DNA of 64,000 nt from Larkinella sp. C7 (GTDB lineage Bacteria; Bacteroidota; Bacteroidia; Cytophagales; Spirosomataceae): NCBI RefSeq assembly GCF_006149005.1, contig NZ_VBSL01000008.1, forward strand, positions 62,001-126,000, written 5' to 3'. A program made the translations under genes and the position numbers. This document shows, one piece after another, positions 1 to 7,861 of this stretch (its first letter is position 1; each line of letters starts with the position of its first letter). A model generated the notes under the pieces. That model worked only from the letters and a program-made list of their open reading frames with translations. It was not told where the DNA came from and did not search any database.

Positions 1-270
1 GTCGATTTTACGGCGTTTTACGGGGTTTAAAAATGATTTTTTGCCGGAACGCGGAACCGCCTTTTGACGCAGAACCGGACGACTGCGTTCGTTCAGCGAA
101 GAAAGCACCAACGCCCCCGCCAGCAGTAAAGACAAGCCCAGCGACCAGAACGCAATCTGGCGCGTCGGCAACTGCCGCACCGGCTGATAGAACTCCCGGG
201 TTTCGTCTTCCGAAAACAGTTCCCGAAAGGAAAAACCGGCGTCCTCGTCGTCTGAAGGCCTGTTTTTCAT
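1..270 (-). CDS. Unknown membrane-anchored protein (C-terminus beyond the left edge)
   Basis: Reading the minus strand from the ATG at 270-268 gives an open frame of 90 codons that runs off the left edge without a stop. It begins MKNRPSDDEDAGFSFREL, is acidic for about 35 residues, then has one hydrophobic segment (about residues 43-60, FWSLGLSLLLAGALVL) followed by a basic tail. This suggests a cytoplasmic acidic head and a single membrane segment. Its ATG overlaps the TGA of the upstream gene (ATGA), so the two are translationally coupled. I do not recognise the family. The frame is supported by the coupling and by the sensible hydropathy, not by homology. Confidence 0.55.
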   Translation of the reverse strand, partial: MKNRPSDDEDAGFSFRELFSEDETREFYQPVRQLPTRQIAFWSLGLSLLLAGALVLSSLNERSRPVLRQKAVPRSGKKSFLNPVKRRKID

Positions 271-788
271 AATCGTCGGGCCAGGCTCACGCCAAAGGCG
301 GTTTGGGTTGTGCCGGGGAGGGGTTGCGCCGAAAACCCGAAGCGGGCAGCGGCCAACGCCCGGTTGTATTGCGTCACCGCCTTGCGAGCCTGGGCATTGC
401 CAATGATGCTTAACCCCAGCGTGGCACCGATCGAGCCAAAATACACAGCCCAGTAGTCGCCCGAACGGGTGTAGGTGCCCTTGGTACGGGTTAAAACGTA
501 GACCAGCGGAACCAGCGCAACGACCTGTCCGGCCAGCACAAACGTCCGGTAGGTTCGGAAATGACGGTTGACGATGGGATCATTCAATTCATTGAAGGGA
601 ATCTCCAGCGAATTCGGCGACCGCAATCGCTTGCCCCCGTAGAAATACGATCCATACGACCGCTCGATGGGTTTCAGATAGGCCGGAACCGCAGCACCGG
701 GCCGGTAAAAGGTGGAATCGGCAGGGCGTTGCGCACAGGCAACCCCTACTACGAGCGTGCAGAACAGAAGTACAGAAAAGAATCGCAT
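267..788 (-). CDS. Exported/membrane protein of unknown function
   Basis: 173 residues. A signal peptide is clear (MRFFSVLLFCTLVVGVACAQ, cleavage near residue 20). The middle has two hydrophobic stretches (about 84-100, FVLAGQVVALVPLVYVL, and about 113-128, AVYFGSIGATLGLSIIG) and the protein ends with a short basic tail. It resembles the many small Bacteroidota proteins predicted to sit in the cell envelope, but I cannot name a family. The stop overlaps the start of the next minus-strand gene by ATGA, so the two form an operon. It is divergent from the Rrf2 regulator with about 125 bp between starts. Confidence 0.6.
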   Translation of the reverse strand: MRFFSVLLFCTLVVGVACAQRPADSTFYRPGAAVPAYLKPIERSYGSYFYGGKRLRSPNSLEIPFNELNDPIVNRHFRTYRTFVLAGQVVALVPLVYVLTRTKGTYTRSGDYWAVYFGSIGATLGLSIIGNAQARKAVTQYNRALAAARFGFSAQPLPGTTQTAFGVSLARRL

Positions 789-860
789 AGTGAATTAACG
801 CACAAATTCGGGATACCACTCAATTTTTAGGCAAACGAACGTAAATTTTTCGACCACGCC

Positions 861-891
861 TTGATTTCACCTTGAAATACGATTACCTTTG
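861..891 (+). promoter_or_regulatory. Bacteroidota-type promoter for the Rrf2 regulator
   Basis: TTG at 861-863, 20 bp, then TACCTTTG at 884-891. This matches the -33 TTTG / -7 TAnnTTTG consensus of Bacteroidota housekeeping promoters. The expected start site lies a few bases downstream, inside the palindrome at 894-914. Confidence 0.6.
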
Positions 892-893
892 TA

Positions 894-914
894 CTGTAAT
901 AAATTTTATTACAG
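894..914. promoter_or_regulatory. Rrf2 operator 1 (autoregulatory)
   Basis: Palindrome CTGTAAT-N7-ATTACAG. The right half ends one base before the regulator's ATG at 916, and the left half follows the -7 element by two bases. A bound protein would block both RNA polymerase and the ribosome. The same half-sites with the same 7-bp spacer recur at 1343-1363. Confidence 0.6.
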
Positions 915-915
915 A

Positions 916-1326
916 ATGAACAACAGCCGGTTTTCGATTGCCATCCACATCATGACCCTCCTGACGAGGGCCAATGGGGAACTGCTGTCGTCTGACTTTA
1001 TGGCTGGCAGCGTCAACATCAACCCGGTTTTGGTTCGGAAAGAGATCAGCAATTTACGAAAGAAGGGGCTCATTGTCAGCAAGGAAGGCAAAAATGGCGG
1101 CAGCAGTTTAGCCAAACCGGCGGACAAAATCCTGCTGTCGGCGATTTACGAGGCTGTTCGACAAACGCCCCTGCTGGGGCAAAACCGAAACAGCCCGAAC
1201 CCCGATTGCGCGGTGGGCCGTCAGATTAATACCCATCTGGACACTCTTTTTTTGGATGCGGAAAAAGCCCTCATTGCGCGGCTTAACCAAACAACCCTGG
1301 CCGATTTTACCAACCAGTTTGACTAA
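916..1326 (+). CDS. Rrf2 family transcriptional regulator (YwnA-like)
   Basis: 136 residues from the ATG at 916; an upstream in-frame start at 889 lies in the promoter and is rejected. The N-terminal winged helix-turn-helix (MNNSRFSIAIHIMTLL..., recognition region VNINPVLVRKEISNL, wing KEGKNGGSSL) is typical of Rrf2 proteins. The three-cysteine Fe-S cluster of IscR/NsrR is absent: only one cysteine remains (in NPDCAVG), as in YwnA-type members thought to sense redox or electrophile stress through thiols. The next gene is an NAD(P)H-binding oxidoreductase, the arrangement known from ywnA-ywnB in Bacillus. Both genes carry the same operator, so this is probably an autoregulated repressor that also controls its neighbour. 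Confidence 0.85.
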   Translation: MNNSRFSIAIHIMTLLTRANGELLSSDFMAGSVNINPVLVRKEISNLRKKGLIVSKEGKNGGSSLAKPADKILLSAIYEAVRQTPLLGQNRNSPNPDCAVGRQINTHLDTLFLDAEKALIARLNQTTLADFTNQFD

Positions 1327-1340
1327 TTTTTTTTGAACTA

Positions 1341-1365
1341 AACTGTAATAAAATAAATTACAGTT
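1341..1365. promoter_or_regulatory. Rrf2 operator 2, upstream of the oxidoreductase gene
   Basis: Palindrome with 9-bp arms, AACTGTAAT-N7-ATTACAGTT. It has the same CTGTAAT half-sites and spacer as the operator before the Rrf2 gene, and lies 32 bp before the ATG at 1398. It implies that the oxidoreductase has its own regulated promoter, although no clean TAnnTTTG box is visible here. Confidence 0.6.
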
Positions 1366-1397
1366 AAAATTTACCCATAAACTAATTATAAAAAACC

Positions 1398-2042
1398 ATG
1401 AAAATTGTCTTGATTGGAGCCACAGGCTTCGTAGGTTCAGCCCTGTTGAAAGAAGCTTTGCACCGCGGCTATGCCGTAACGGCGATTGTCCGTCATCCGG
1501 AGAAAATGACGGTAGAAAACCCACAGTTAACGGTCGTAAAAGGCGATGTGCTGAATGAAGCCGAGGTAGCCGGGCTCGTGGCCGGCCATGATGCGGTCGT
1601 GAGTGCGTACAATGCGGGCTGGCAAAACCCCAACCTCTACAACGAATACCTGGCCGGTTCGCTGGCGATTCAAAACGGCACAAAAAAAGCCGGTGTAAAA
1701 CGCCTGCTGGTGGTGGGCGGAGCCGGTAGTCTGGAAATAGCGCCGGGCGTTCAATTGATCGACACCCCCCAGTTTCCGGCCGAATGGAAACCGGGAGCAC
1801 TGGCCGCCCGCGACTACCTGAACACGCTGAAAAAAGAAGAAGACCTGGACTGGACGTTTATCAGCCCGGCCATTTTGCTAGAACCCGGTGAGCGTACCGG
1901 GCAATTCCGCCGGGGAACCAACCAGCCTGTGTTTGACGAAAACGGGGTAAGTAAAATCTCCGTCGGAGATCTGGCCGTTGCAATGCTCGATGAACTGGAC
2001 GAGCCCGCACACATTCGTCAGCGGTTTACGGTGGGGTATTGA
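1398..2042 (+). CDS. NAD(P)H-binding oxidoreductase (YwnB-like atypical SDR)
   Basis: 214 residues. The N-terminus carries the atypical-SDR dinucleotide motif (KIVLIGATGFVGSALL, GATGFVG at about 8-14) followed by a basic residue pair at the end of beta-2 (IVRHPEK), which favours NADP(H). The protein has the length and C-terminal pattern (DWTFISPAILLEPGERTG) of the NmrA/YwnB-like group that act as quinone or flavin reductases or as redox sensors. The substrate cannot be read from sequence. It lies 71 bp after the Rrf2 gene and has its own copy of the Rrf2 operator, so it is probably induced when the regulator is inactivated by oxidative or electrophilic stress. Confidence 0.8.
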   Translation: MKIVLIGATGFVGSALLKEALHRGYAVTAIVRHPEKMTVENPQLTVVKGDVLNEAEVAGLVAGHDAVVSAYNAGWQNPNLYNEYLAGSLAIQNGTKKAGVKRLLVVGGAGSLEIAPGVQLIDTPQFPAEWKPGALAARDYLNTLKKEEDLDWTFISPAILLEPGERTGQFRRGTNQPVFDENGVSKISVGDLAVAMLDELDEPAHIRQRFTVGY

Positions 2043-2070
2043 GTCTGATAATCACCCGAAACCGTGCTGA

Positions 2071-3405
2071 TTAAGCAGCTTTGCCAATCAGTACGGTTTC
2101 GGGTAAACGAACCAAGGGTAACGACAGATAAAACGTGGTTCCTTCCCCCGGTTCGCTTTCAAACCAAAGCTTTCCCTGCTGAACTTCTGCGTATTCTTTA
2201 CAGAGAAAAAGGCCCAGTCCTACCCCTTTTTCATTGTTGGTGCCAAAGGTTGCCCGGGATTTAAGTGAAAATATAGTTGCTTTATCTTCCGGTTTTATTC
2301 CGCCCCCATTGTCTTTCACAACAATCAAACAATTCGATTGGGATTCCAGGACTTCAACCACAATCGAACCTCCGGAAGGCGTAAACTTTATCGCATTTCC
2401 CACTAAATTCCGAACAATAAGTTGCAACATATTGCTATCGGCAACGACCTCGAACGGTGTATGAATTGAATACGTTAACTGGATTTCTTTTTTAAAAGCC
2501 AGCGGTTTATAAATTTCAATGATGGGTTTTAAAACGGTCGAAATATTGACGTGCGTAAGCTCCACTTTGGTTCCGTTCATCTGGGTCGTCGACCACGACA
2601 GGAGGTTAAAAAGCATCTCCTGGGTGTGGTTAATCACATCCAGCAAATCCGATTCGATCCGTTTCTTTTGCGCATCGTCCAGATCCGTTTCTCGCAAGAT
2701 TTCGATGTATTGCTGAACAGACGCCAATGGCGAACGCAAATCATGCGAAATGATGGAGAAAAGCTTGCTTTTTTCGGCGTTGAGTCGTTCCAGCACCACG
2801 GATTTTTCTTCAACCAGCCGCTGTTCGGCCCGGTAGGCTTTCTTGAAAAAATAAGTCGCCAGATAAATCAGCACCGCCCCTACCAAATACGTCGACCCCA
2901 CATCCAGGATATGGTTCAGCCGACTCGAATAGCCGCCGACTACACTGGCAGGGTAAACAAATTCGACCGCCAGAAGACCAAATACCACAACGACATTAAA
3001 GCAAAACCAGAAGGCGTGTTGCCGGGACGGCGCAACAATCGCTAACAAGAAATAAACATACATGAACAGGAGAATGGAAGGCCCAATAACCCCTGCATTA
3101 AAAAAATAATTCCCCGCCAGAAGCAGCGTAATAAACACACCACCCAGAGACACGCTGATGTAGAATTTATTTTTTATCCGGGATAGATAATAGAGAAATG
3201 AAAAGGCTATAAAGAGCAGCAAAGAAACCAGCGACGCTTCGGTCAGTCCGATGAAATAGTTGAAAGGAATATTGTAGAGCATCGCCACAATGCCCACCAC
3301 ACAGATTGAATTAAAGATCCGGCTTTCCAGCGTAGTTTCCCCCGGCACGCCAACCAGTGCCGTAAAGTAGCGTTGAATGGATTTGAAAAGTAGCGATTTT
3401 CCCAA
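2071..3405 (-). CDS. Membrane sensor histidine kinase
   Basis: 444 residues. About six hydrophobic segments occupy residues 32-190 (an integral membrane sensor without a large periplasmic domain), followed by a short helical linker and a HisKA domain with phosphoacceptor His221 in FSIISHDLRSPL. The ATPase part shows the N-box (NLVGNAIKFT), G1 (VKDNGGGI) and G2 (KGVGLGLFL). It should autophosphorylate in response to a membrane or intracellular signal and pass phosphate to a response regulator, but no regulator gene is adjacent, so it is an orphan kinase. It lies downstream of, but is separated by a terminator from, the 7.6-3.5 kb operon, and a TATTTTTG box (plus-strand 3470-3477) may be its own promoter. 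Confidence 0.88.
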   Translation of the reverse strand: MGKSLLFKSIQRYFTALVGVPGETTLESRIFNSICVVGIVAMLYNIPFNYFIGLTEASLVSLLLFIAFSFLYYLSRIKNKFYISVSLGGVFITLLLAGNYFFNAGVIGPSILLFMYVYFLLAIVAPSRQHAFWFCFNVVVVFGLLAVEFVYPASVVGGYSSRLNHILDVGSTYLVGAVLIYLATYFFKKAYRAEQRLVEEKSVVLERLNAEKSKLFSIISHDLRSPLASVQQYIEILRETDLDDAQKKRIESDLLDVINHTQEMLFNLLSWSTTQMNGTKVELTHVNISTVLKPIIEIYKPLAFKKEIQLTYSIHTPFEVVADSNMLQLIVRNLVGNAIKFTPSGGSIVVEVLESQSNCLIVVKDNGGGIKPEDKATIFSLKSRATFGTNNEKGVGLGLFLCKEYAEVQQGKLWFESEPGEGTTFYLSLPLVRLPETVLIGKAA

Positions 3406-3427
3406 CGTCGTTTTTCTGTGAGTAGCT

Positions 3428-3466
3428 GAAAAAATAGGTGATTAAACCCATCGTCTAATCACCTAT
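3428..3466 (-). terminator. Rho-independent terminator of the three-gene operon
   Basis: Perfect 11-bp arms (ATAGGTGATTA at 3434-3444 and its complement at 3456-3466) around an 11-base loop. Read on the minus strand the stem is followed directly by six T. It lies 28 bp after the stop of the cupredoxin fusion gene, in the orientation to end that operon. Confidence 0.75.
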
Positions 3467-3493
3467 CTACAAAAATAATTAAAATTCTTATAC

Positions 3494-5497
3494 TTATTTC
3501 ACCACTTTCATCACGCCCTGCATGAGCGATGCGTGTCCGGGAAAGGTGCAGACGAACTGGTAATCACCTGGTGTGGTCGGCGCTACAAAGTAGAGTGATT
3601 CCGAGCTTTCGGGTTGCATCAGGTTCGTGTGAAACAAGACGTTCGGCGATACCGGAACATACTGCATCCGGGAGCCGTTCAGGTTCAGTTTCAAAGCGGC
3701 ATCGCCGACGGCGTTGGCTGTGGCCGGTTTCACGATCACGCAGTTGTGCAGCATGTCGTCGTTGTTGTTAAACACCCACCGGATGCGGCTGCCCGCTTTC
3801 ACTTCGACCTGCGTCTTGTCAAATTTCAGACCCGGCACGGTACCAATCGTAATCACCTGATCGGGGCCATTGGTCCAGTCGGCGGGTTGTTCGGTCACGC
3901 GTTTGGCACTCGCAGCCGCCGGTTTTCCTTTCCCCCCTGCAACCGCCGGTGCGGTTTTGGTGGAAGCCATCGTCATATCGGCGTGGTTGTGCTTGGCGGG
4001 GGCGGCAATGGTCAGCTTCGTTCCGGGCGCAATGTGGTTGAGGGTATAATAACCGGTGTTATGCAGCAACGCCAGTCCTTTGTTCGACCTGATGCCCTCG
4101 GCTTTCACCTCATGAACATAGCCTTCGCGCAGCACCGTGTCGGCCACAATCCGCACTTTCAGGCCATTGTCCGACACCACAACGCCCCGGATGGGCACAG
4201 GCCGCGGATCTTCGACCGGACTGCCGTAGATTTTGTGGTATTTATAAGTAAAGCTGCTCAGGCTGTAGGAAGCCAGATCTTCGGCGGTTTTCTTGTCGAC
4301 CGGCTGCGTGAATTCCACCTCAAAACCGTCGGGCATCGAGCGGATCGCTTTCATTTCAAACGGTGTTAGGCCCGTCCAGACCAACCGCTGAACCCCGAAC
4401 GGATCTTTGCCGGTGGCCGACCAGCCCCGGCTGGTTTGCCCCACAAACATGGAACCGTCAAGCCCCCAGGCCATCCGCAAAATACCGGACTGAAAACCCG
4501 ACCGGAACGGAAAACAGGCTCCCTGGTACTTCCCATCCACTTTTTCAAGAAAAACCCGCATCACCTTGCTGTGGCCCTGATCGCCCACGAACAACTGCCC
4601 GTCAAAGGGACCAAAACGGTTGGCGGTGGTGTCTTCCAGAATATCGGAGGTCGAAATGCCCATCATGGTATGCGGAAACCAGATAGCCGGTTCTTTCAGA
4701 TGCGGAATCGATTTCACCATTTCGTGCATCGGTTTTCCCGTACTTGGCACATCTTCCAGCTTCAGTTTCAGCGGAGAATTCGGTTCGGAGGTCCACTTCA
4801 GCCCCTCGGGATTCCCGGCAAAATCGCCCAGTTCGAGGTGCGTCATCCGGCCAGAACCCACCCAGTCGCCCTGGTTTTCGGTGTAAAAAATGCTGCCGTC
4901 GCGCAAGGCCCGGTAGCTGGAAGGCGACCGCAGGCCGGTGGCAAACGGTTTTATCTCGCCTTTTTCATTGACTTTCAGCATCCATCCCCGCCATTTGGCC
5001 AGGCTGGCTCCCTTGCCTATCCAGCCGAGGTTGAGCGTAATGAGCATATCACCATCCGGCAGAAAAACCGGCCCGTACGAATATTCGTGGTAATTGCCGG
5101 ACAGTGGCCACTTCACAATCGACTGGTATTCGTTGGCTTCATCGTCACCATCCGTATCGATCATTTTGGTCAGTTCACCGCGTTGCGTGGCGTAAATGGC
5201 ACCTTTGTGATACGCCAGTCCGAGCGGTTCGTGCAGGCCGTAGGCAAACCGCTTGAACTGCGGCTGGCGGCTTCCTTTCATATACGGATTGCTGATGAAC
5301 CATACTTCGCCCCGGCGCGTCGAAACGCCCAGCCGACCGTCGGGCAGCACGGCCATTCCACCCACTTCCAGTTGCACCCCTTCAGGCATGGGAATGGTGA
5401 TGAGCCGGTAATAATCATCTTCCGTCAACGGGCGCTGGGCCACGGCAAACGCGGAAATAAAAAGAGAGAGAAAGAGAAACGAGAGTCTGTTTTTCAT
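3494..5497 (-). CDS. Sorbosone-dehydrogenase-like beta-propeller protein with C-terminal azurin-type copper domain
   Basis: 667 residues with a signal peptide ending ...AFAVAQ (about residue 21). Residues about 25-430 resemble the quinoprotein/sorbosone dehydrogenase-like propellers of Bacteroidota (GGMAVLPDGRLGVSTRRGEVW, PLGLAYHKGAIYATQRGEL). The last 120 residues form a cupredoxin domain with a full type-1 copper ligand set: His584, Cys650, His655, Met659. The Cys-5-His-4-Met spacing is exactly that of azurin. It is therefore probably an exported redox enzyme that passes electrons through its own copper domain. The substrate is unknown. It is last in an operon with a CsaA-like protein (11 bp apart) and a DUF1080/PA14-like protein, and a strong terminator follows. 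Confidence 0.75.
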   Translation of the reverse strand: MKNRLSFLFLSLFISAFAVAQRPLTEDDYYRLITIPMPEGVQLEVGGMAVLPDGRLGVSTRRGEVWFISNPYMKGSRQPQFKRFAYGLHEPLGLAYHKGAIYATQRGELTKMIDTDGDDEANEYQSIVKWPLSGNYHEYSYGPVFLPDGDMLITLNLGWIGKGASLAKWRGWMLKVNEKGEIKPFATGLRSPSSYRALRDGSIFYTENQGDWVGSGRMTHLELGDFAGNPEGLKWTSEPNSPLKLKLEDVPSTGKPMHEMVKSIPHLKEPAIWFPHTMMGISTSDILEDTTANRFGPFDGQLFVGDQGHSKVMRVFLEKVDGKYQGACFPFRSGFQSGILRMAWGLDGSMFVGQTSRGWSATGKDPFGVQRLVWTGLTPFEMKAIRSMPDGFEVEFTQPVDKKTAEDLASYSLSSFTYKYHKIYGSPVEDPRPVPIRGVVVSDNGLKVRIVADTVLREGYVHEVKAEGIRSNKGLALLHNTGYYTLNHIAPGTKLTIAAPAKHNHADMTMASTKTAPAVAGGKGKPAAASAKRVTEQPADWTNGPDQVITIGTVPGLKFDKTQVEVKAGSRIRWVFNNNDDMLHNCVIVKPATANAVGDAALKLNLNGSRMQYVPVSPNVLFHTNLMQPESSESLYFVAPTTPGDYQFVCTFPGHASLMQGVMKVVK

Positions 5498-5508
5498 GGT
5501 CTTTAATA

Positions 5509-5847
5509 CTAGGCAATTCGGGAGCCATTTTCAGTTTTGCGTTCGGTTTGCAGTAAAGTTACTTCCCCGTCGGGGCCAATGGCACCCAAAACCAGGCATT
5601 CACTTTTGAAGGTCGCGATCTGTTTGGGCGGAAAGTTGATAACCGCAACGACCTGCATACCAGGCAAATCCTCGACTTTATACAATTGGGTTAACTGCGC
5701 AGAGGATCGCTTGATGCCTTTTGCGCCGAAGTCAATGGTGAGTTTGTAGGCCGGTTTGCGGGCTTCCGGAAAAGCGTCAACGGCCACGATGGTTCCGGTT
5801 ACGATCTCCACCTTTTCGAAGTCGGCCCAGGTGATGCGGTTCTCCAT
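5509..5847 (-). CDS. csaA: CsaA-like tRNA-binding domain protein
   Basis: 112 residues, the normal length for CsaA: a single OB-fold tRNA-binding domain related to the C-terminus of methionyl-tRNA synthetase. Visible signatures are WADFEKVEIVTGTIV at the N-terminus and the paired KRSSAQLTQLY and VVAVINFPPKQIATFKSECL strands. In Bacillus CsaA has been described as a secretion-associated chaperone-like protein that also binds tRNA; in Bacteroidota its role is not established. It is cytoplasmic (no signal peptide), yet lies between two genes for exported proteins, 6 bp after the first and 11 bp before the second, so all three are co-transcribed. Confidence 0.85.
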   Translation of the reverse strand: MENRITWADFEKVEIVTGTIVAVDAFPEARKPAYKLTIDFGAKGIKRSSAQLTQLYKVEDLPGMQVVAVINFPPKQIATFKSECLVLGAIGPDGEVTLLQTERKTENGSRIA

Positions 5848-5853
5848 AACGAA

Positions 5854-7611
5854 TCACCACAAGAGCGAATACTGAACCGTTGCCGAACCGCCTTTCATGG
5901 GAACCGGCATCAGCAATTCCTGCCGCCCGGAACTGGTTCGTATCGTCGGTTTGAGCTTCGGATCGATCCGGATGTAATACTTTCCATCGACCGAATACAA
6001 CCCCTTCGCCACTTCGTCCAGCGACGCCCCAACCGCCAGCCGACAGTAGAGCGACTCGTTGTCCGGCCCTTTCACGCTCAGCGTCCGCGTGATGGATTTG
6101 CCGTCGGCATCGGGCAAAACCGCATCGGTGACGTCCAGATCCCGCATGCGATACTGAGGAATGGGATTACCCTGTTTATCCATTAACAAACCGGTGTATT
6201 TCCATTCATTGTCGGGCAAGCTATCGGGCCAGTACTGGTTCGCGTTGGCCATCAGCGCCAGCGGACTTTGTGCCGACAAAACCGCTACTGTTCCCAGCGG
6301 TTTCAGCAATTGCGGTTCTCCGCGTTCATACCACATGTCGGTTACGTCGGCAAACTGCCCGCGCCAGACCTGCAGCAATGCGCCCTGGTTCAGATCGACG
6401 GTGTAGTTCAGCCCCGACGGGCTGCCTACGGAGAGGCAATGGGTTTTCTTTTTGGAACCAAAATTGACGAAGGATCGGATCACCGCCGGTTTGGTGCCGG
6501 GTTCTACCGCAATTTCGCCAACGGGATCGGGTTCGGGCAACGAGGCCCGGGGGTGTAGCGCCTGAAACTTGGTGTCGGGAGCCGAGATGAAAAAACCCAG
6601 ACCCGGCCGGGGCCACGACCGACCGAAAAACAGTGTGAAGGGATGTTTCCCCGCCGTCAGGTTAATTTTGGCCGTGTTCATGTAGCCCAGATCGAGCCGC
6701 TTGTTGGCAATAATTTCCTTGCCGTCGATTTGCAGGGAAGCAAAACCGCCCTGCTGCAAGGCGATGGTGTAGGGGCCGGTTTTGTCGACCACCAGATCAC
6801 CCGTGTAAACAATACCGTGCCAGCGCGGCTGACCGTAGGAAACCTCGTAGGTCAGGGCCGAAACCGTATCTTCCTTGACCAGTCTCAGATTGGCTAACTC
6901 GGCCTGCGAAACCGTTTCCGTTTTGTTCTCGTATAGTTTGTAGCGGATGTTGGTCAGTTTTGCCACCGGACGATCCGTAATGAGCTGATACCCAATATTC
7001 CGAACCGCCACCGTACCGTTTGTAACGTTCAGACTCACCGTACCGGGTTTTCCGCTGGTGGCTTTCGGCAGCACCAGACTTTCCTGAATCAGCGTGCCGT
7101 TGAGCGTCATTTTCTCCAGCGTGGCCGGGCCTTTGCCTTCGCCCTGAAGCAGAATTTCAAGCTGCTGCCACAAACCCGGCGCTTTTCCGGCATTCTGTAA
7201 GGGCAATAGGGTGCTGCCTTCAATGGCACCAAAGGTTGTGGTGTTGACCTCCGGTTTTCCCCAATGGTCGGCCAGGTGAATGCCCGTGCCGCCAAACGAC
7301 AGGGTGGCCTCCGCACCCGGCGAAAGCATCACGTCCATCACCAGCCGAACGTCGTTGGCATTGGTCAGCAAGGTGAGCGGCTGACCGGGCGTTCCGACCA
7401 AAATACCGCTCCCGGCCTTCGTTTTCTGATCCGCTCGGAGGGGATTTACCAGAATGGAAGCCGCCGGTTTCCAGTTGGCGGGCACAGCCGATAATCGGTC
7501 GGTGGGAAGCAGCGTCAGGGATTCGTCAACGGATTGGGCCCAAACCGGTAGCGTTCCTGCCAGCAGCAGGAGGGCGGTTCCACGGTTGAACCATCGTAGA
7601 ATGGGATTCAT
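5854..7611 (-). CDS. Exported DUF1080/PA14-like carbohydrate-associated protein
   Basis: 585 residues with a signal peptide ending ...GTLPVWAQ. Residues about 60-215 look like the concanavalin-like fold of DUF1080 (3-keto-disaccharide hydrolase) proteins (NDVRLVMDVMLSPGAEATLSFGG-like strands, LPLQNAGKAPGLWQQLEI). Residues about 235-350 look like a PA14 carbohydrate-binding domain (HGIVYTGDLVVDKTGPYTI, LQIDGKEI, LTAGKHPFTLFF). The C-terminal 230 residues are beta-rich and unassigned. It heads a three-gene minus-strand operon with csaA and the copper-domain dehydrogenase. A TATTTTTG box lies about 120 bp upstream. Family calls rest on pattern memory only. Confidence 0.6.
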   Translation of the reverse strand: MNPILRWFNRGTALLLLAGTLPVWAQSVDESLTLLPTDRLSAVPANWKPAASILVNPLRADQKTKAGSGILVGTPGQPLTLLTNANDVRLVMDVMLSPGAEATLSFGGTGIHLADHWGKPEVNTTTFGAIEGSTLLPLQNAGKAPGLWQQLEILLQGEGKGPATLEKMTLNGTLIQESLVLPKATSGKPGTVSLNVTNGTVAVRNIGYQLITDRPVAKLTNIRYKLYENKTETVSQAELANLRLVKEDTVSALTYEVSYGQPRWHGIVYTGDLVVDKTGPYTIALQQGGFASLQIDGKEIIANKRLDLGYMNTAKINLTAGKHPFTLFFGRSWPRPGLGFFISAPDTKFQALHPRASLPEPDPVGEIAVEPGTKPAVIRSFVNFGSKKKTHCLSVGSPSGLNYTVDLNQGALLQVWRGQFADVTDMWYERGEPQLLKPLGTVAVLSAQSPLALMANANQYWPDSLPDNEWKYTGLLMDKQGNPIPQYRMRDLDVTDAVLPDADGKSITRTLSVKGPDNESLYCRLAVGASLDEVAKGLYSVDGKYYIRIDPKLKPTIRTSSGRQELLMPVPMKGGSATVQYSLLW

Positions 7612-7732
7612 CGAATAGGTAAAGTTTCAGTGGTTAAAGCAATGGACTGCTTACGTTACAAAAGGGAAAGTAACGTCTTTTTTTACCCTAAACCAAACCC
7701 GAACATTTCTGTCTGGCAAAGGGGCAGGGAAG

Positions 7733-7740
7733 CAAAAATA
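7733..7740 (-). promoter_or_regulatory. Candidate -7 promoter element for the three-gene operon
   Basis: Read on the minus strand this is TATTTTTG, a perfect match to the TAnnTTTG -7 box, 122 bp before the ATG at 7611. No good -33 TTTG is seen at the usual distance, so the call is tentative. The rest of the 250-bp gap 7612-7861 shows nothing further. Confidence 0.35.
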
Positions 7741-7861
7741 GTGTATTCCGGTTGTATATTCAGCAATTCCGTTGGTAGACCTCAAATCCCTTATTTCCAT
7801 GAAAAAAGAACGTTTCCCAATACGCGACTCATTCCGCTGATTGCGGGACAGAGACACCCCA

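Noticed and set aside
4436-5506. 356-codon plus-strand frame
   Set aside because: Antisense to the copper-domain dehydrogenase, which has a signal peptide and complete ligand set. The plus frame is His/Arg/Gln-rich shadow sequence.
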